Part shown: piece by piece, positions 1-5,796 of the stretch
Layout of the letters: the number at the start of each line of letters is the position of its first letter
Numbering within the stretch: position 1 is the first letter of the stretch
Origin: an uncultured Sulfurimonas sp.
GTDB taxonomy: Bacteria > Campylobacterota > Campylobacteria > Campylobacterales > Sulfurimonadaceae
Assembly: GCA_937914675.1 (NCBI GenBank)
Contig: CALDOC010000590.1
Coordinates: 1-6,742 of the forward strand
Reading direction: 5' to 3'
DNA: 6,742 bases
The notes under the pieces: model-generated
Told to the model about the DNA's origin: nothing
Databases searched by the model: none
The model's input: only the letters and a program-made list of their open reading frames with translations
Program-made: the position numbers and the translations under genes

Positions 1-895
1 AGAAGCTATAACTTAAGCTGACGAGGGCTACGGCGTTTTGAGCGTCTTGAGTTATTGTGGGAGTTCCATTCGTGACTCCGTTTTCATCATACTCTCTGTA
101 GACGTTCGCGTCATAACTAAGAGTCGCGACCAAACCTCCGCTCAGAAAGTATCCAAGTTTTAGACCATAACCCGTTTTCATCAAATCTAAAGTATTAAAC
201 ACCGTAGCGCCTCCATCTTTTACGCCCGCCTTCATCTCACCGCCATAAGCTCTGAGAGTTACAAACAGACTATTGTAGTATATTGTATCACTAATTTCAA
301 AGGATGTATAGTTATCTTTTAAAAAATCACTCGTTATTTGATAGTTTGCTTTTAAGAGTAGCGTGTTGCCCCAGTTGAAATTTATGGCTTTATAAAAACT
401 AAGATATGGCGTAAATTGGACGACGCTTATGGGCTTTAGCGCGGCGTAGCCTTCATCGTGACCTTTGGAGTAGTAAGAGTAATACCCATCGAGACCATAA
501 CTGAGCTTATCGTAGCCAAACCAATTATAGCCACCTAAAGAAGCGATGAGCACGTTGGCGTCCCCTAGTTCCACGTCCGTCGTGCTCACGTGGTGAGTGG
601 CTATTTTAAACATAAACTTTTCATAGTATTTACTATAAGCCAAGAAAAAATCATCTTGACTTAGGTTTTTCAAGGTTGAGTCTTTGTAGGTCGCGTTGAT
701 GTTGCTATAGCCAAATTCGACCAAATAGTCCAAAGTTCCAACGCTTGCGTAAGCTCCAACGAGAAGCGCTTTGTCTTTTATGGATTTAGAGCCATCCTTG
801 CCGTAATCAATTCCCCCCACGTATGGTAAAACCGTCATGACCTCCGCCATCAAACTGCCACAAACTAAAATGGACGCCAATATTAACTTTTTCAA
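1..895 (-). CDS. Outer-membrane beta-barrel protein, signal peptide present, 3' end at window edge
   Basis: I read 298 codons from a TTG start at 895-893 to the window edge. The N-terminus (MKKLILASILVCGSLMAEVM) is a Sec signal peptide with probable signal peptidase I cleavage after Ala17. Cys12 is not in a good lipobox. The mature part is rich in Tyr, Phe, Gly and Ser, with repeated amphipathic strands such as KLSYGLDGYYSYYSKG and GYGLKLGYFLSGGLVATLSY, as in an outer-membrane barrel. The last visible residues are Leu-Ser-Tyr-Ser-Phe followed by one T. A terminal aromatic is the usual BAM recognition signature, so the stop codon probably begins at base 1 and the protein is essentially complete. 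The start overlaps the upstream stop as TTGA, with AAGGAG 6 nt before it, so translational coupling is likely. No porin family is recognised. From its place in the operon it may be the outer-membrane exit or entry route for the pathway's small molecule; this is inference. Confidence 0.8.
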   Translation of the reverse strand, partial: MKKLILASILVCGSLMAEVMTVLPYVGGIDYGKDGSKSIKDKALLVGAYASVGTLDYLVEFGYSNINATYKDSTLKNLSQDDFFLAYSKYYEKFMFKIATHHVSTTDVELGDANVLIASLGGYNWFGYDKLSYGLDGYYSYYSKGHDEGYAALKPISVVQFTPYLSFYKAINFNWGNTLLLKANYQITSDFLKDNYTSFEISDTIYYNSLFVTLRAYGGEMKAGVKDGGATVFNTLDLMKTGYGLKLGYFLSGGLVATLSYDANVYREYDENGVTNGTPTITQDAQNAVALVSLSYSF

Positions 896-2919
896 ATCAC
901 TCTCCTTAATTCAACGTTATCGTACTTAATTTTCACATAACCTTTTTTCATGGCTTCGAGCGTCACTTCTCCATACTTTGAAGATAGAGTTTTCCCATCA
1001 AAACTATAGACATGTTCCACTTTGTAATAATCTTTCTTTATGGTGGACATAAGGACTATCAGCATACTTTGCAACTTACTTTTGACAAGATATACGGGTA
1101 AATAATCTTTAAATTCCACCTCTTGCGAACTAACGAAAGGCAAGCGCGGAGCCAAGATGAACAATCGTTTGAGATAGGATTCAGCTCCTTCGTAATTATA
1201 AAAATAGAACTGCTTTAAGTCGTTGTAAAAGTAGAGTCTATTTTCAGATTTGTCTTCCAAATAAAACTCTCCGATTTCATTCATTTTAACAACAAAAGAG
1301 ACGTCTTCTTTCTTAACGCCATCTACAAAAACTTCATATTTAAACTCGTCGTCCAAGATAAATAAAAACCTTGAACTTATGCTTCTATCGTTCATGACGG
1401 ACGTAATGAGTTCATCTTTTTTAGGCAAACTATTTAAGATTAGTTTTTCGTTTTGTATGTACTCGCCAAAATTGAATTCTCTAGTAAACCCACCAAGCGC
1501 GCCTATCTCTTGCGCCTGAACGTGAATGTGCGGCTCGGGAGAATAACCACTGTTGCCGCACTTGGCGAGCACCTTGTTGACTTTCACGTATTCTCCAACG
1601 CTGACGCTTAAAGAGTACTGTAAAAGGTGACTAATCTCCACAAAAAAGCCTAAATCACTTTTTATGATTACGTAGTTGCCCCAATTGTTTATGTTGTCGA
1701 CCTCCCCTATGACGTTGTCCACCAAATCATGTCTCGCGTCCACCACGTAGCCATTGACGGGGGATAAAATGGACTCTCCAAAAGAGTAATAGTCATCCAA
1801 ATGGAGTCCATCGTTTTTATAACTTTTGCCATCCGATTTTTTTACAAAATCGTACGCGTATTTGTATTCGCCTTTGTGCGTCCACTCGTCGTCAAAGGCT
1901 TGATAAACGCTCCAAACGCCACTAAAAGGCAAAGATATCTTTGTGTAAAGCGTTCCAAAACGAAAGATTTTGCTTAGGTAGTTTGAGAGCGACTCTTCTG
2001 GCGTCGACTTTATCTCCATGTTGAACTCTTTATAATAGATGATTGAGAGTATGAATATAAATACTATGACCGTTATGTTAAATGGCAAAGTGAAAACGGG
2101 AATGGAGTAATAATTAAAAAGAATTGTGATGGCGTCGGTTAAAACCACGCTAATGGCGACGCCAACGAGCGCCAAAAAAAAGTTTTTTAGCGTTGGAAGT
2201 AGAAAAATCCCGCATAGAGCGATTGCGACTAAAATATAGTTAAAGGCGTAGGGGTCGTAAAGCGCTTGAGTGAAAGAACCTATCAAAAGACTATGAATTA
2301 AAACGCCAAAGTAAAAGCCGACAAGAGCCATGACGACCATGATTCTTGAAAAATAGAGTACCAACAGTATCATCAAAATTCCAGCCACGTTCGTTGGCAA
2401 GAAAAAAATAGTGCCAAAAGATTTCAAAAAAGCGCTAATAACGAGAGGCAAAGCTATATCATAATGAGTTGTATTGTTCACTAACGTAGAGAGTAACCCC
2501 GAGTACTTAAGCGACGCCAAATAGACAAACATGGTGACAAGAGAAAATGGAAGTGATAGAATGGGGATTTTGTATACGCTAAAAAGTCGGTTGAGCATAA
2601 ATGAGAGCATAAAAGTAAAGGCCGAAGAGATGGCGATGAGCGCCAAGCTCGTCAATGAAGGAGAAAATATGAACCCTATGCCCATCCCCACCAAAAGCGA
2701 GTTATAGACGTAAAATCCTTGCGCCAAATAGGACTCTTTAAACTCTAAAAAATCAGCGAAGAGGACGCTGAACAAAACTGCGAAAACGCCACTGATAGCG
2801 ACCGATGGATTTAAAAAAGTGATAGATAACAGCAATAAGCCCGCGTATTTATTGTTTAAAAATAAAATGGAGCTATATGGCTTTACGGCGCTAAAAAAAA
2901 GGCTTTTATATTTCTGCAT
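892..2919 (-). CDS. Urea-transporter domain fused to M23 (LytM-like) peptidase domain
   Basis: This 675-residue inner-membrane fusion protein has two recognisable parts. Residues about 10-296 form a complete UT-family channel with the internal duplication of that fold. Repeat one contains FLNNKYAGLL (20-29), GFYVYNSLLVGMGIGF (68-83) and IPILSLPF (118-125). Repeat two contains FLPTNVAGIL (173-182), YDPYAFNYILVAIAL (221-235) and IPVFTLPF (273-280). Residues about 325-475 are an M23 domain: YAYDF with Asp357, GESILSPVNGYVVDA (381-395), NYVIIK, His431 in EISHLL, GEYVKVNKVLAKCGNSG (442-458) and PHIHV with His464 and His466. The canonical HxxxD histidine before Asp357 is absent (Lys353-Tyr-Ala-Tyr-Asp). 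Residues about 500-675 form a charged, probably beta-rich region I do not recognise. It starts 10 nt after the decarboxylase stop with only a weak Shine-Dalgarno. The channel may carry urea, ammonia or another small amide. The UT and M23 family calls are firm; substrate and hydrolase activity are unknown. Confidence 0.9.
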   Translation of the reverse strand: MQKYKSLFFSAVKPYSSILFLNNKYAGLLLLSITFLNPSVAISGVFAVLFSVLFADFLEFKESYLAQGFYVYNSLLVGMGIGFIFSPSLTSLALIAISSAFTFMLSFMLNRLFSVYKIPILSLPFSLVTMFVYLASLKYSGLLSTLVNNTTHYDIALPLVISAFLKSFGTIFFLPTNVAGILMILLVLYFSRIMVVMALVGFYFGVLIHSLLIGSFTQALYDPYAFNYILVAIALCGIFLLPTLKNFFLALVGVAISVVLTDAITILFNYYSIPVFTLPFNITVIVFIFILSIIYYKEFNMEIKSTPEESLSNYLSKIFRFGTLYTKISLPFSGVWSVYQAFDDEWTHKGEYKYAYDFVKKSDGKSYKNDGLHLDDYYSFGESILSPVNGYVVDARHDLVDNVIGEVDNINNWGNYVIIKSDLGFFVEISHLLQYSLSVSVGEYVKVNKVLAKCGNSGYSPEPHIHVQAQEIGALGGFTREFNFGEYIQNEKLILNSLPKKDELITSVMNDRSISSRFLFILDDEFKYEVFVDGVKKEDVSFVVKMNEIGEFYLEDKSENRLYFYNDLKQFYFYNYEGAESYLKRLFILAPRLPFVSSQEVEFKDYLPVYLVKSKLQSMLIVLMSTIKKDYYKVEHVYSFDGKTLSSKYGEVTLEAMKKGYVKIKYDNVELRRVI
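902..907 (-). promoter_or_regulatory. Ribosome binding site deciding a TTG start
   Basis: AAGGAG lies inside the 3' end of the transporter/peptidase gene, 6 nt before TTG at 895-893. The nearby GTG (900-898) is followed by ATT TGA and closes at once. The only in-frame ATG codons near the start lie within or just after the signal sequence and would remove it. TTG is therefore the supported start. Confidence 0.75.
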
Positions 2920-2929
2920 GATTGCTCTA

Positions 2930-4258
2930 CTACGCCTCTTTATGATTGACTGTTCCTAAATCGTCAACGTCTTTAATGAGTTTGGCTTGCCCATCTTTGT
3001 CTATGAGAACAACCGCCGGTTTATAGCGAATAAACTGCATGGCTTGCGTATAGTTGTAGGCTCCAACGGGAGAAACGCTCAAGATGGTTCCACGATTTAG
3101 GGGAGGAAGCATAATGCTCTCTTCAATGACGTCAATGTTCATGCAAAGCGGACCATTTAAGATTGACGCCTCATTATCGCCCTCATAGCGTTTGTCTAAT
3201 TCTATGTTGTAGTTAAACCATGTCGAAGTGTAAAGCAGGTTCACTCCAGCGTCTAAAATATACCCTTTTTTGGCGTCGGGAAATCTTTTGTATCCATGAA
3301 CGCTCGTGAGAAGAAAACCAGCTTCGTCTATCATGCCGCGACCCGTTTCAAGAAAGAGTTTAGGCAAGTTTTCACTTTTGTTCATCTCGTATATGACATT
3401 CGTTATGGCTTCCGCGTAATCATCGGGAGTGGGGACGATGACGTCCGCGGATTGGTAGACGCCTTTTAGATTCGCTTTACTCGCGAAACCGCCACCAAGG
3501 TCAATGTAATCGATTTGAGATTTAAAGTCGCGTTCCACTTGTTCTTTAAGTTGCATGATTTTAATCGTCGCCACTTTGTAGGCGTTTGAGTCAAGCATAA
3601 AAGTGCCTATGTGCGTGTGTAGTCCATTTAAGTAAACTTTTCCCCCGTCATAGATTCTTTTGACGGCTTCGTATGCCTCGCCGCTCTCATAGTTAAACCC
3701 AAATCTGCTCCATTGCGGGTAGATTCCCGTATCCATGTTTATACGAATGGCGACTGGAATCTTCATGTTTAACTCATCCGCGATTTTTTCCAAATCGTCC
3801 AACTCAAACAAGTTGTCCACATGAATTTTAGCGCCCTCTCGCACGGCGATTTTCAAATCGGCGTAAGGTTTGTAAGGACCGTTAAAAATAATGTCTTTGC
3901 CCTCGATTCCCAAAGCGCGAGCTTTTTGATATTCAAACTCGCTTACGACTTCCGCGATGGAACCCAAGTCATGATAGACTTTGCAAATTTCATTTAAGTA
4001 GTTTGTTTTATAACTCCAACCAAACGTCACATCGGGATAACGCGAACTAAACGCCGAATGTAAATTGTGATACAACTCTTCCATTTTTCTTTGAGAAAAG
4101 ACAAAAAGAGGCGAGCCATATTTTTGAGTCAAGTCACTCACTTTCACGCCGTCTATTTCAGAGCGTATTTTTTGAGTTTTCATGGGACTGCCATATTTTG
4201 AAGCCATCGCGAAATCTATCTTGTTTATAGTCGGTTTTTGATATTTAATTTTTGACAT
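2930..4258 (-). CDS. Fold-III PLP-dependent decarboxylase, DAP/ornithine decarboxylase superfamily (LysA-like)
   Basis: This 442-residue protein has the layout of a group IV decarboxylase: a TIM barrel followed by a beta domain. Visible landmarks are FGWSYKTN with the PLP-binding Lys84, GLHTHIGT with His216, DLGGGF (253-258), LETGRGMIDEAG (303-314) with the phosphate-binding Gly/Arg, NGPLCMNID (368-376) with catalytic Cys372, and PVGAYNYTQAMQF (397-409) with Tyr401. The fold and decarboxylase chemistry are well supported. The substrate is not: the residue after the catalytic Cys is Met373, where DAP decarboxylase has Glu (CES) and ornithine decarboxylase has Asp (CDG). It is therefore unlikely to be the housekeeping lysA. 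About 40 residues precede the usual domain start, and KYGSP occurs twice (21-25, 46-50). The ATG follows the ligase stop directly (TAG-ATG) with a strong AAGGAG. The likely role is removing a carboxylate from an amino-acid-like substrate or from a ligated product. Confidence 0.88.
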   Translation of the reverse strand: MSKIKYQKPTINKIDFAMASKYGSPMKTQKIRSEIDGVKVSDLTQKYGSPLFVFSQRKMEELYHNLHSAFSSRYPDVTFGWSYKTNYLNEICKVYHDLGSIAEVVSEFEYQKARALGIEGKDIIFNGPYKPYADLKIAVREGAKIHVDNLFELDDLEKIADELNMKIPVAIRINMDTGIYPQWSRFGFNYESGEAYEAVKRIYDGGKVYLNGLHTHIGTFMLDSNAYKVATIKIMQLKEQVERDFKSQIDYIDLGGGFASKANLKGVYQSADVIVPTPDDYAEAITNVIYEMNKSENLPKLFLETGRGMIDEAGFLLTSVHGYKRFPDAKKGYILDAGVNLLYTSTWFNYNIELDKRYEGDNEASILNGPLCMNIDVIEESIMLPPLNRGTILSVSPVGAYNYTQAMQFIRYKPAVVLIDKDGQAKLIKDVDDLGTVNHKEA

Positions 4259-5272
4259 CTACAACTCCTTGGTCGAAAATAGTTTTATGAAATCGGTGAA
4301 ATCGGTAACCAATTCACCGGTAAATCTTACGTACATCTTGTTTTGAGGATACTCTAATTGAGACTTTATATCTTTGTCTTGCATGATGTCCACTACCATT
4401 TGAGGAAGATTCACGCCTATTTCAGTCGCGAAATAGACCCATGCGGGAAAACGCGGATTTATCTCTATCATGAAAACGTTGTTCATGGAGACTATGCACT
4501 CCAATTCAAAAGGACCTCTCCACTTCGTGTCCTTGACAAAATCTTTGGCTATTTCCATCAATTTTTCATTTTGTATGGTGACACCCGTCCATATCTTGCC
4601 AATCTCGGTGGTTGTGAGCTTTTTGATGGCTACGGCGCCTTTGAGTTCGCCTTTGCCATCGCCAACGCCTACGAGATTTAACTCTTCGCCTTTTACAACT
4701 TCTTGAACCAAAACTGGAAAACCCCACTCGTTGGAAATTTTATAAAAGCTCTCTATCGCGCTCTCCAAATTGTGAGCCTTGTAAGCTTTGTAATAATTTC
4801 CCTTAATCATAAGAGGAAAATTAGACTCTTTGGTGCACTCTTCAAGCTCTCTAAGACTACTGACTTCATACGTTTTTGGATAAGTCATGTTCAATTTTTT
4901 GGAGAGTTTGTCCAACTTGTTTTTGTTTCTGAGTTCAAAATTTTCCAAAGATGGAAGACAGAGTTTTATCCCCATTGCCTCAATCTCGTCTTGAAATTTA
5001 ATGTAAAGTGGAAGTTCCGCGTCCAGATTGGGGATGATGGCTTCAAGACCCTCTTTTTCTTGAACGTATAAAAGTCTGTTTTTCAACTCTTCAAAACCTA
5101 GTGAGGGATAAGGCATCATGTAAACTTTTTCACACATGTTCATGTAGTTTCCCGGTTCGTTGGGGTCGTACGCAAAACCGACTATCGAATTTTTTTCTTG
5201 TAAACTTTTTATGACTGGAATTCCCGGAGCTGGATTGTCCGTGTTGTTAAGCCCGCTAACCGCTACTTTCAT
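4259..5272 (-). CDS. ATP-grasp family carboxylate-amine ligase
   Basis: This 337-residue protein has the CarB/peptide-ligase type of ATP-grasp architecture. The N-terminal pre-grasp domain (about 1-110) opens with MKVAVSGLNN and contains AIIPNLDAELPLY (78-90). LPSLENFELRNKNKLDKL (106-123) resembles the segment with the first ATP-binding lysine. Then come PLMIKG (153-158, Lys157), VQEVVKGEELNL (189-200, hinge glutamates), GPFELE (253-258) and the metal-binding MIEINPRFPAW (268-278, Glu270 and Asn272). These predict activation of a carboxylate as acyl phosphate and attack by an amine. The start ATG overlaps the PqqD-like stop as TAATG, without a strong Shine-Dalgarno, so it is probably translated by re-initiation. 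The PqqD-like neighbour suggests a peptide or carrier-bound substrate, and the decarboxylase downstream suggests that an amino-acid unit is processed. The nucleotide site looks intact. The substrate cannot be read from sequence, and a simple dipeptide ligase is possible. Confidence 0.88.
   Translation of the reverse strand: MKVAVSGLNNTDNPAPGIPVIKSLQEKNSIVGFAYDPNEPGNYMNMCEKVYMMPYPSLGFEELKNRLLYVQEKEGLEAIIPNLDAELPLYIKFQDEIEAMGIKLCLPSLENFELRNKNKLDKLSKKLNMTYPKTYEVSSLRELEECTKESNFPLMIKGNYYKAYKAHNLESAIESFYKISNEWGFPVLVQEVVKGEELNLVGVGDGKGELKGAVAIKKLTTTEIGKIWTGVTIQNEKLMEIAKDFVKDTKWRGPFELECIVSMNNVFMIEINPRFPAWVYFATEIGVNLPQMVVDIMQDKDIKSQLEYPQNKMYVRFTGELVTDFTDFIKLFSTKEL
4265..4270 (-). promoter_or_regulatory. 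Ribosome binding site of the decarboxylase gene
   Basis: AAGGAG lies at the very end of the ATP-grasp gene, 6 nt before the ATG at 4258-4256. The ligase stop TAG abuts this ATG. It is the clearest internal ribosome binding site in the operon and supports the chosen start. Confidence 0.75.
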
Positions 5273-5508
5273 TAGGCCAATCCATAGACTTTAAGTTTAG
5301 AAAAAAAGTCGCTCACGTCGATAAAGAGCTCATTTTTAGAAACGTCGTATTTTTCTAAAAGCTCTTCCATGATTTCATCTTTGCTTTTGTGATGTTTTGC
5401 AAGAGTGAGTATCTCTCTCGCTATGGCGTTGAGCTGATAACTATTTCCCATCATGGGATGAAACGCCATATTGTTTTCGTCTAAAACCAATTGATCTATC
5501 GTTTGCAT
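5272..5508 (-). CDS. PqqD-like protein (RiPP recognition element fold)
   Basis: This 78-residue soluble protein is the first gene of the operon. Its pattern fits the PqqD family: an N-terminal beta-hairpin with MAFHPMMGNSYQLNAIAREI (14-33), helix REILTLAKHHKS, helix KDEIMEELLEKYDVSKNEL (43-61), and a last helix DVSDFFSKLKVYGLA (64-78). PqqD homologues bind leader peptides in RiPP pathways and present them to a modifying enzyme. Many PqqD-like proteins lie beside ATP-grasp ligases or kinases in clusters of unknown product. Here the likely partner is the overlapping ATP-grasp enzyme. AAAGGA stands 8 nt before the ATG at 5508-5506 and supports this start. No separate precursor peptide gene is seen in the 288-bp region upstream. 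The family call rests on motif pattern alone and is fairly secure; the role as a peptide chaperone here is inference. It could also be a carrier that is itself modified. Confidence 0.8.
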   Translation of the reverse strand: MQTIDQLVLDENNMAFHPMMGNSYQLNAIAREILTLAKHHKSKDEIMEELLEKYDVSKNELFIDVSDFFSKLKVYGLA

Positions 5509-5516
5509 GATAAATA

Positions 5517-5522
5517 TCCTTT
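5517..5522 (-). promoter_or_regulatory. Ribosome binding site of the pqqD-like gene
   Basis: AAAGGA is placed 8 nt before the ATG at 5508-5506, a good Shine-Dalgarno spacing. It fixes the start of the first gene in the operon. Confidence 0.65.
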
Positions 5523-5542
5523 AAGTCATTTGTTATTGTAAT

Positions 5543-5572
5543 AGTATAGTTATGTCGTTAATGAAACGTTAA
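5543..5572 (-). promoter_or_regulatory. Candidate operon promoter, proximal
   Basis: On the minus strand, TATACT (5548-5543) matches the -10 consensus in 5 of 6 bases. TTAACG (5572-5567) is a partial -35 (4 of 6) with an 18-bp spacer. The transcript would start about 30 nt before the pqqD-like ATG. The -35 lies inside the CGTTAAT direct repeat, so a regulator bound there would control this promoter. Seen from base pattern only. Confidence 0.45.
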
Positions 5573-5573
5573 T
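5556..5573. repeat. Tandem heptamer CGTTAAT, 11-bp period (putative operator)
   Basis: Two exact copies of CGTTAAT, at 5556-5562 and 5567-5573, are separated by GAAA. On the operon strand this reads ATTAACG-TTTC-ATTAACG. A 7-bp repeat with 4-bp spacing, one helical turn, is the layout of OmpR/PhoB-type response-regulator sites. It overlaps the -35 region of the proximal operon promoter. The repeat is seen directly; its use as an operator is inference. Confidence 0.45.
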
Positions 5574-5720
5574 AAGAAAAGAGATTTAAAATAAGAGAAA
5601 ATTATAAAAGAAAAAGGAAGTGAGCGAAGCTTAGTAGATTCAAAATCGACGAACACAAAAATCATTGGACGACTTTTTTAAAAGGGTTAGATGATAGTTT
5701 TTTGACGGCGTACCTTTTCA
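5574..5720. other. Intergenic DNA without a recognisable gene
   Basis: I find no convincing coding frame or RNA gene here. Positions 5574-5620 are almost pure purine on the plus strand (a pyrimidine tract on the operon strand). Positions 5621-5720 are mixed AT-rich DNA with no strong hairpin or terminator. The ATG at 5691 closes after four codons. Confidence 0.5.
5601..5622 (-). promoter_or_regulatory. Candidate operon promoter, distal, T-rich type
   Basis: A perfect TATAAT (5606-5601, minus strand) is preceded by a T-rich run (CACTTCCTTTTTCTTT, 5622-5607) and has no clear -35 box. Campylobacter and Helicobacter sigma-70 promoters are known for this design. If used, it gives a leader of roughly 85 nt that includes the CGTTAAT repeats. 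AT-rich DNA produces such matches easily. Confidence 0.4.
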
Positions 5721-5730
5721 ATGATACGAT
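5702..5730 (+). promoter_or_regulatory. Candidate promoter for the fic gene
   Basis: TTGACG (5702-5707) and TACGAT (5725-5730) have a 17-bp spacer; the -35 is 5 of 6 and the -10 is 4 of 6. The -10 lies inside the first copy of the 31-bp direct repeat. Alternative -10 boxes are TATAAC (5731-5736) and TATAGT (5765-5770), at equivalent positions of the two repeat copies, so the real start is uncertain. Confidence 0.35.
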
Positions 5731-5785
5731 TATAACTTCTAATCGACTCAATTTATGATACCATTATAGTTATTATTCGACTCAA
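5721..5785. repeat. Imperfect 31-bp direct repeat upstream of fic
   Basis: Copy one (5721-5751) and copy two (5755-5785) align without gaps at 25 of 31 positions. They share ATGATAC at the start, ATTATA in the middle and TCGACTCAA at the end. The period is 34 bp, about three helical turns, and the second copy ends just before the ribosome binding site. This could be a regulator site pair or a duplicated promoter unit. Confidence 0.7.
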
Positions 5786-5791
5786 AAGGGG
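5786..5791 (+). promoter_or_regulatory. Ribosome binding site of the fic gene
   Basis: AAGGGG lies 5 nt before the ATG at 5797-5799 and immediately follows the second repeat copy. It supports the chosen start, which also begins with the residues expected for the DUF4172-type N-terminus. Confidence 0.6.
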
Positions 5792-5796
5792 AAATC

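Noticed and set aside
892..2919. Urea uptake for a urease pathway
   Set aside because: No urease subunit or accessory gene is in the window, and the neighbours are a ligase, a decarboxylase and a PqqD-like protein; urea as the true substrate is therefore not assumed.
2930..4258. Housekeeping lysA (diaminopimelate decarboxylase)
   Set aside because: The fold and PLP residues match, but the Glu after the catalytic Cys is Met, there is an N-terminal extension, and the operon has no lysine-pathway genes.
4358..5071. Open frames on the plus strand across the ATP-grasp gene
   Set aside because: They are antisense to a gene with clear ATP-grasp motifs, show no domain pattern, and lack good ribosome binding sites.
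5617..5640. Short hairpin around TGAGC-GAA-GCTTA as a terminator or RNA element
   Set aside because: Only five pairs including a G-T, a three-base loop and no following T-run; it also sits between divergent genes where no terminator is expected.
5641..5720. Possible small precursor peptide gene upstream of the pqqD-like gene or fic
   Set aside because: The ATG at 5691 meets TGA after four codons, and no other frame with a start and a ribosome binding site was found.
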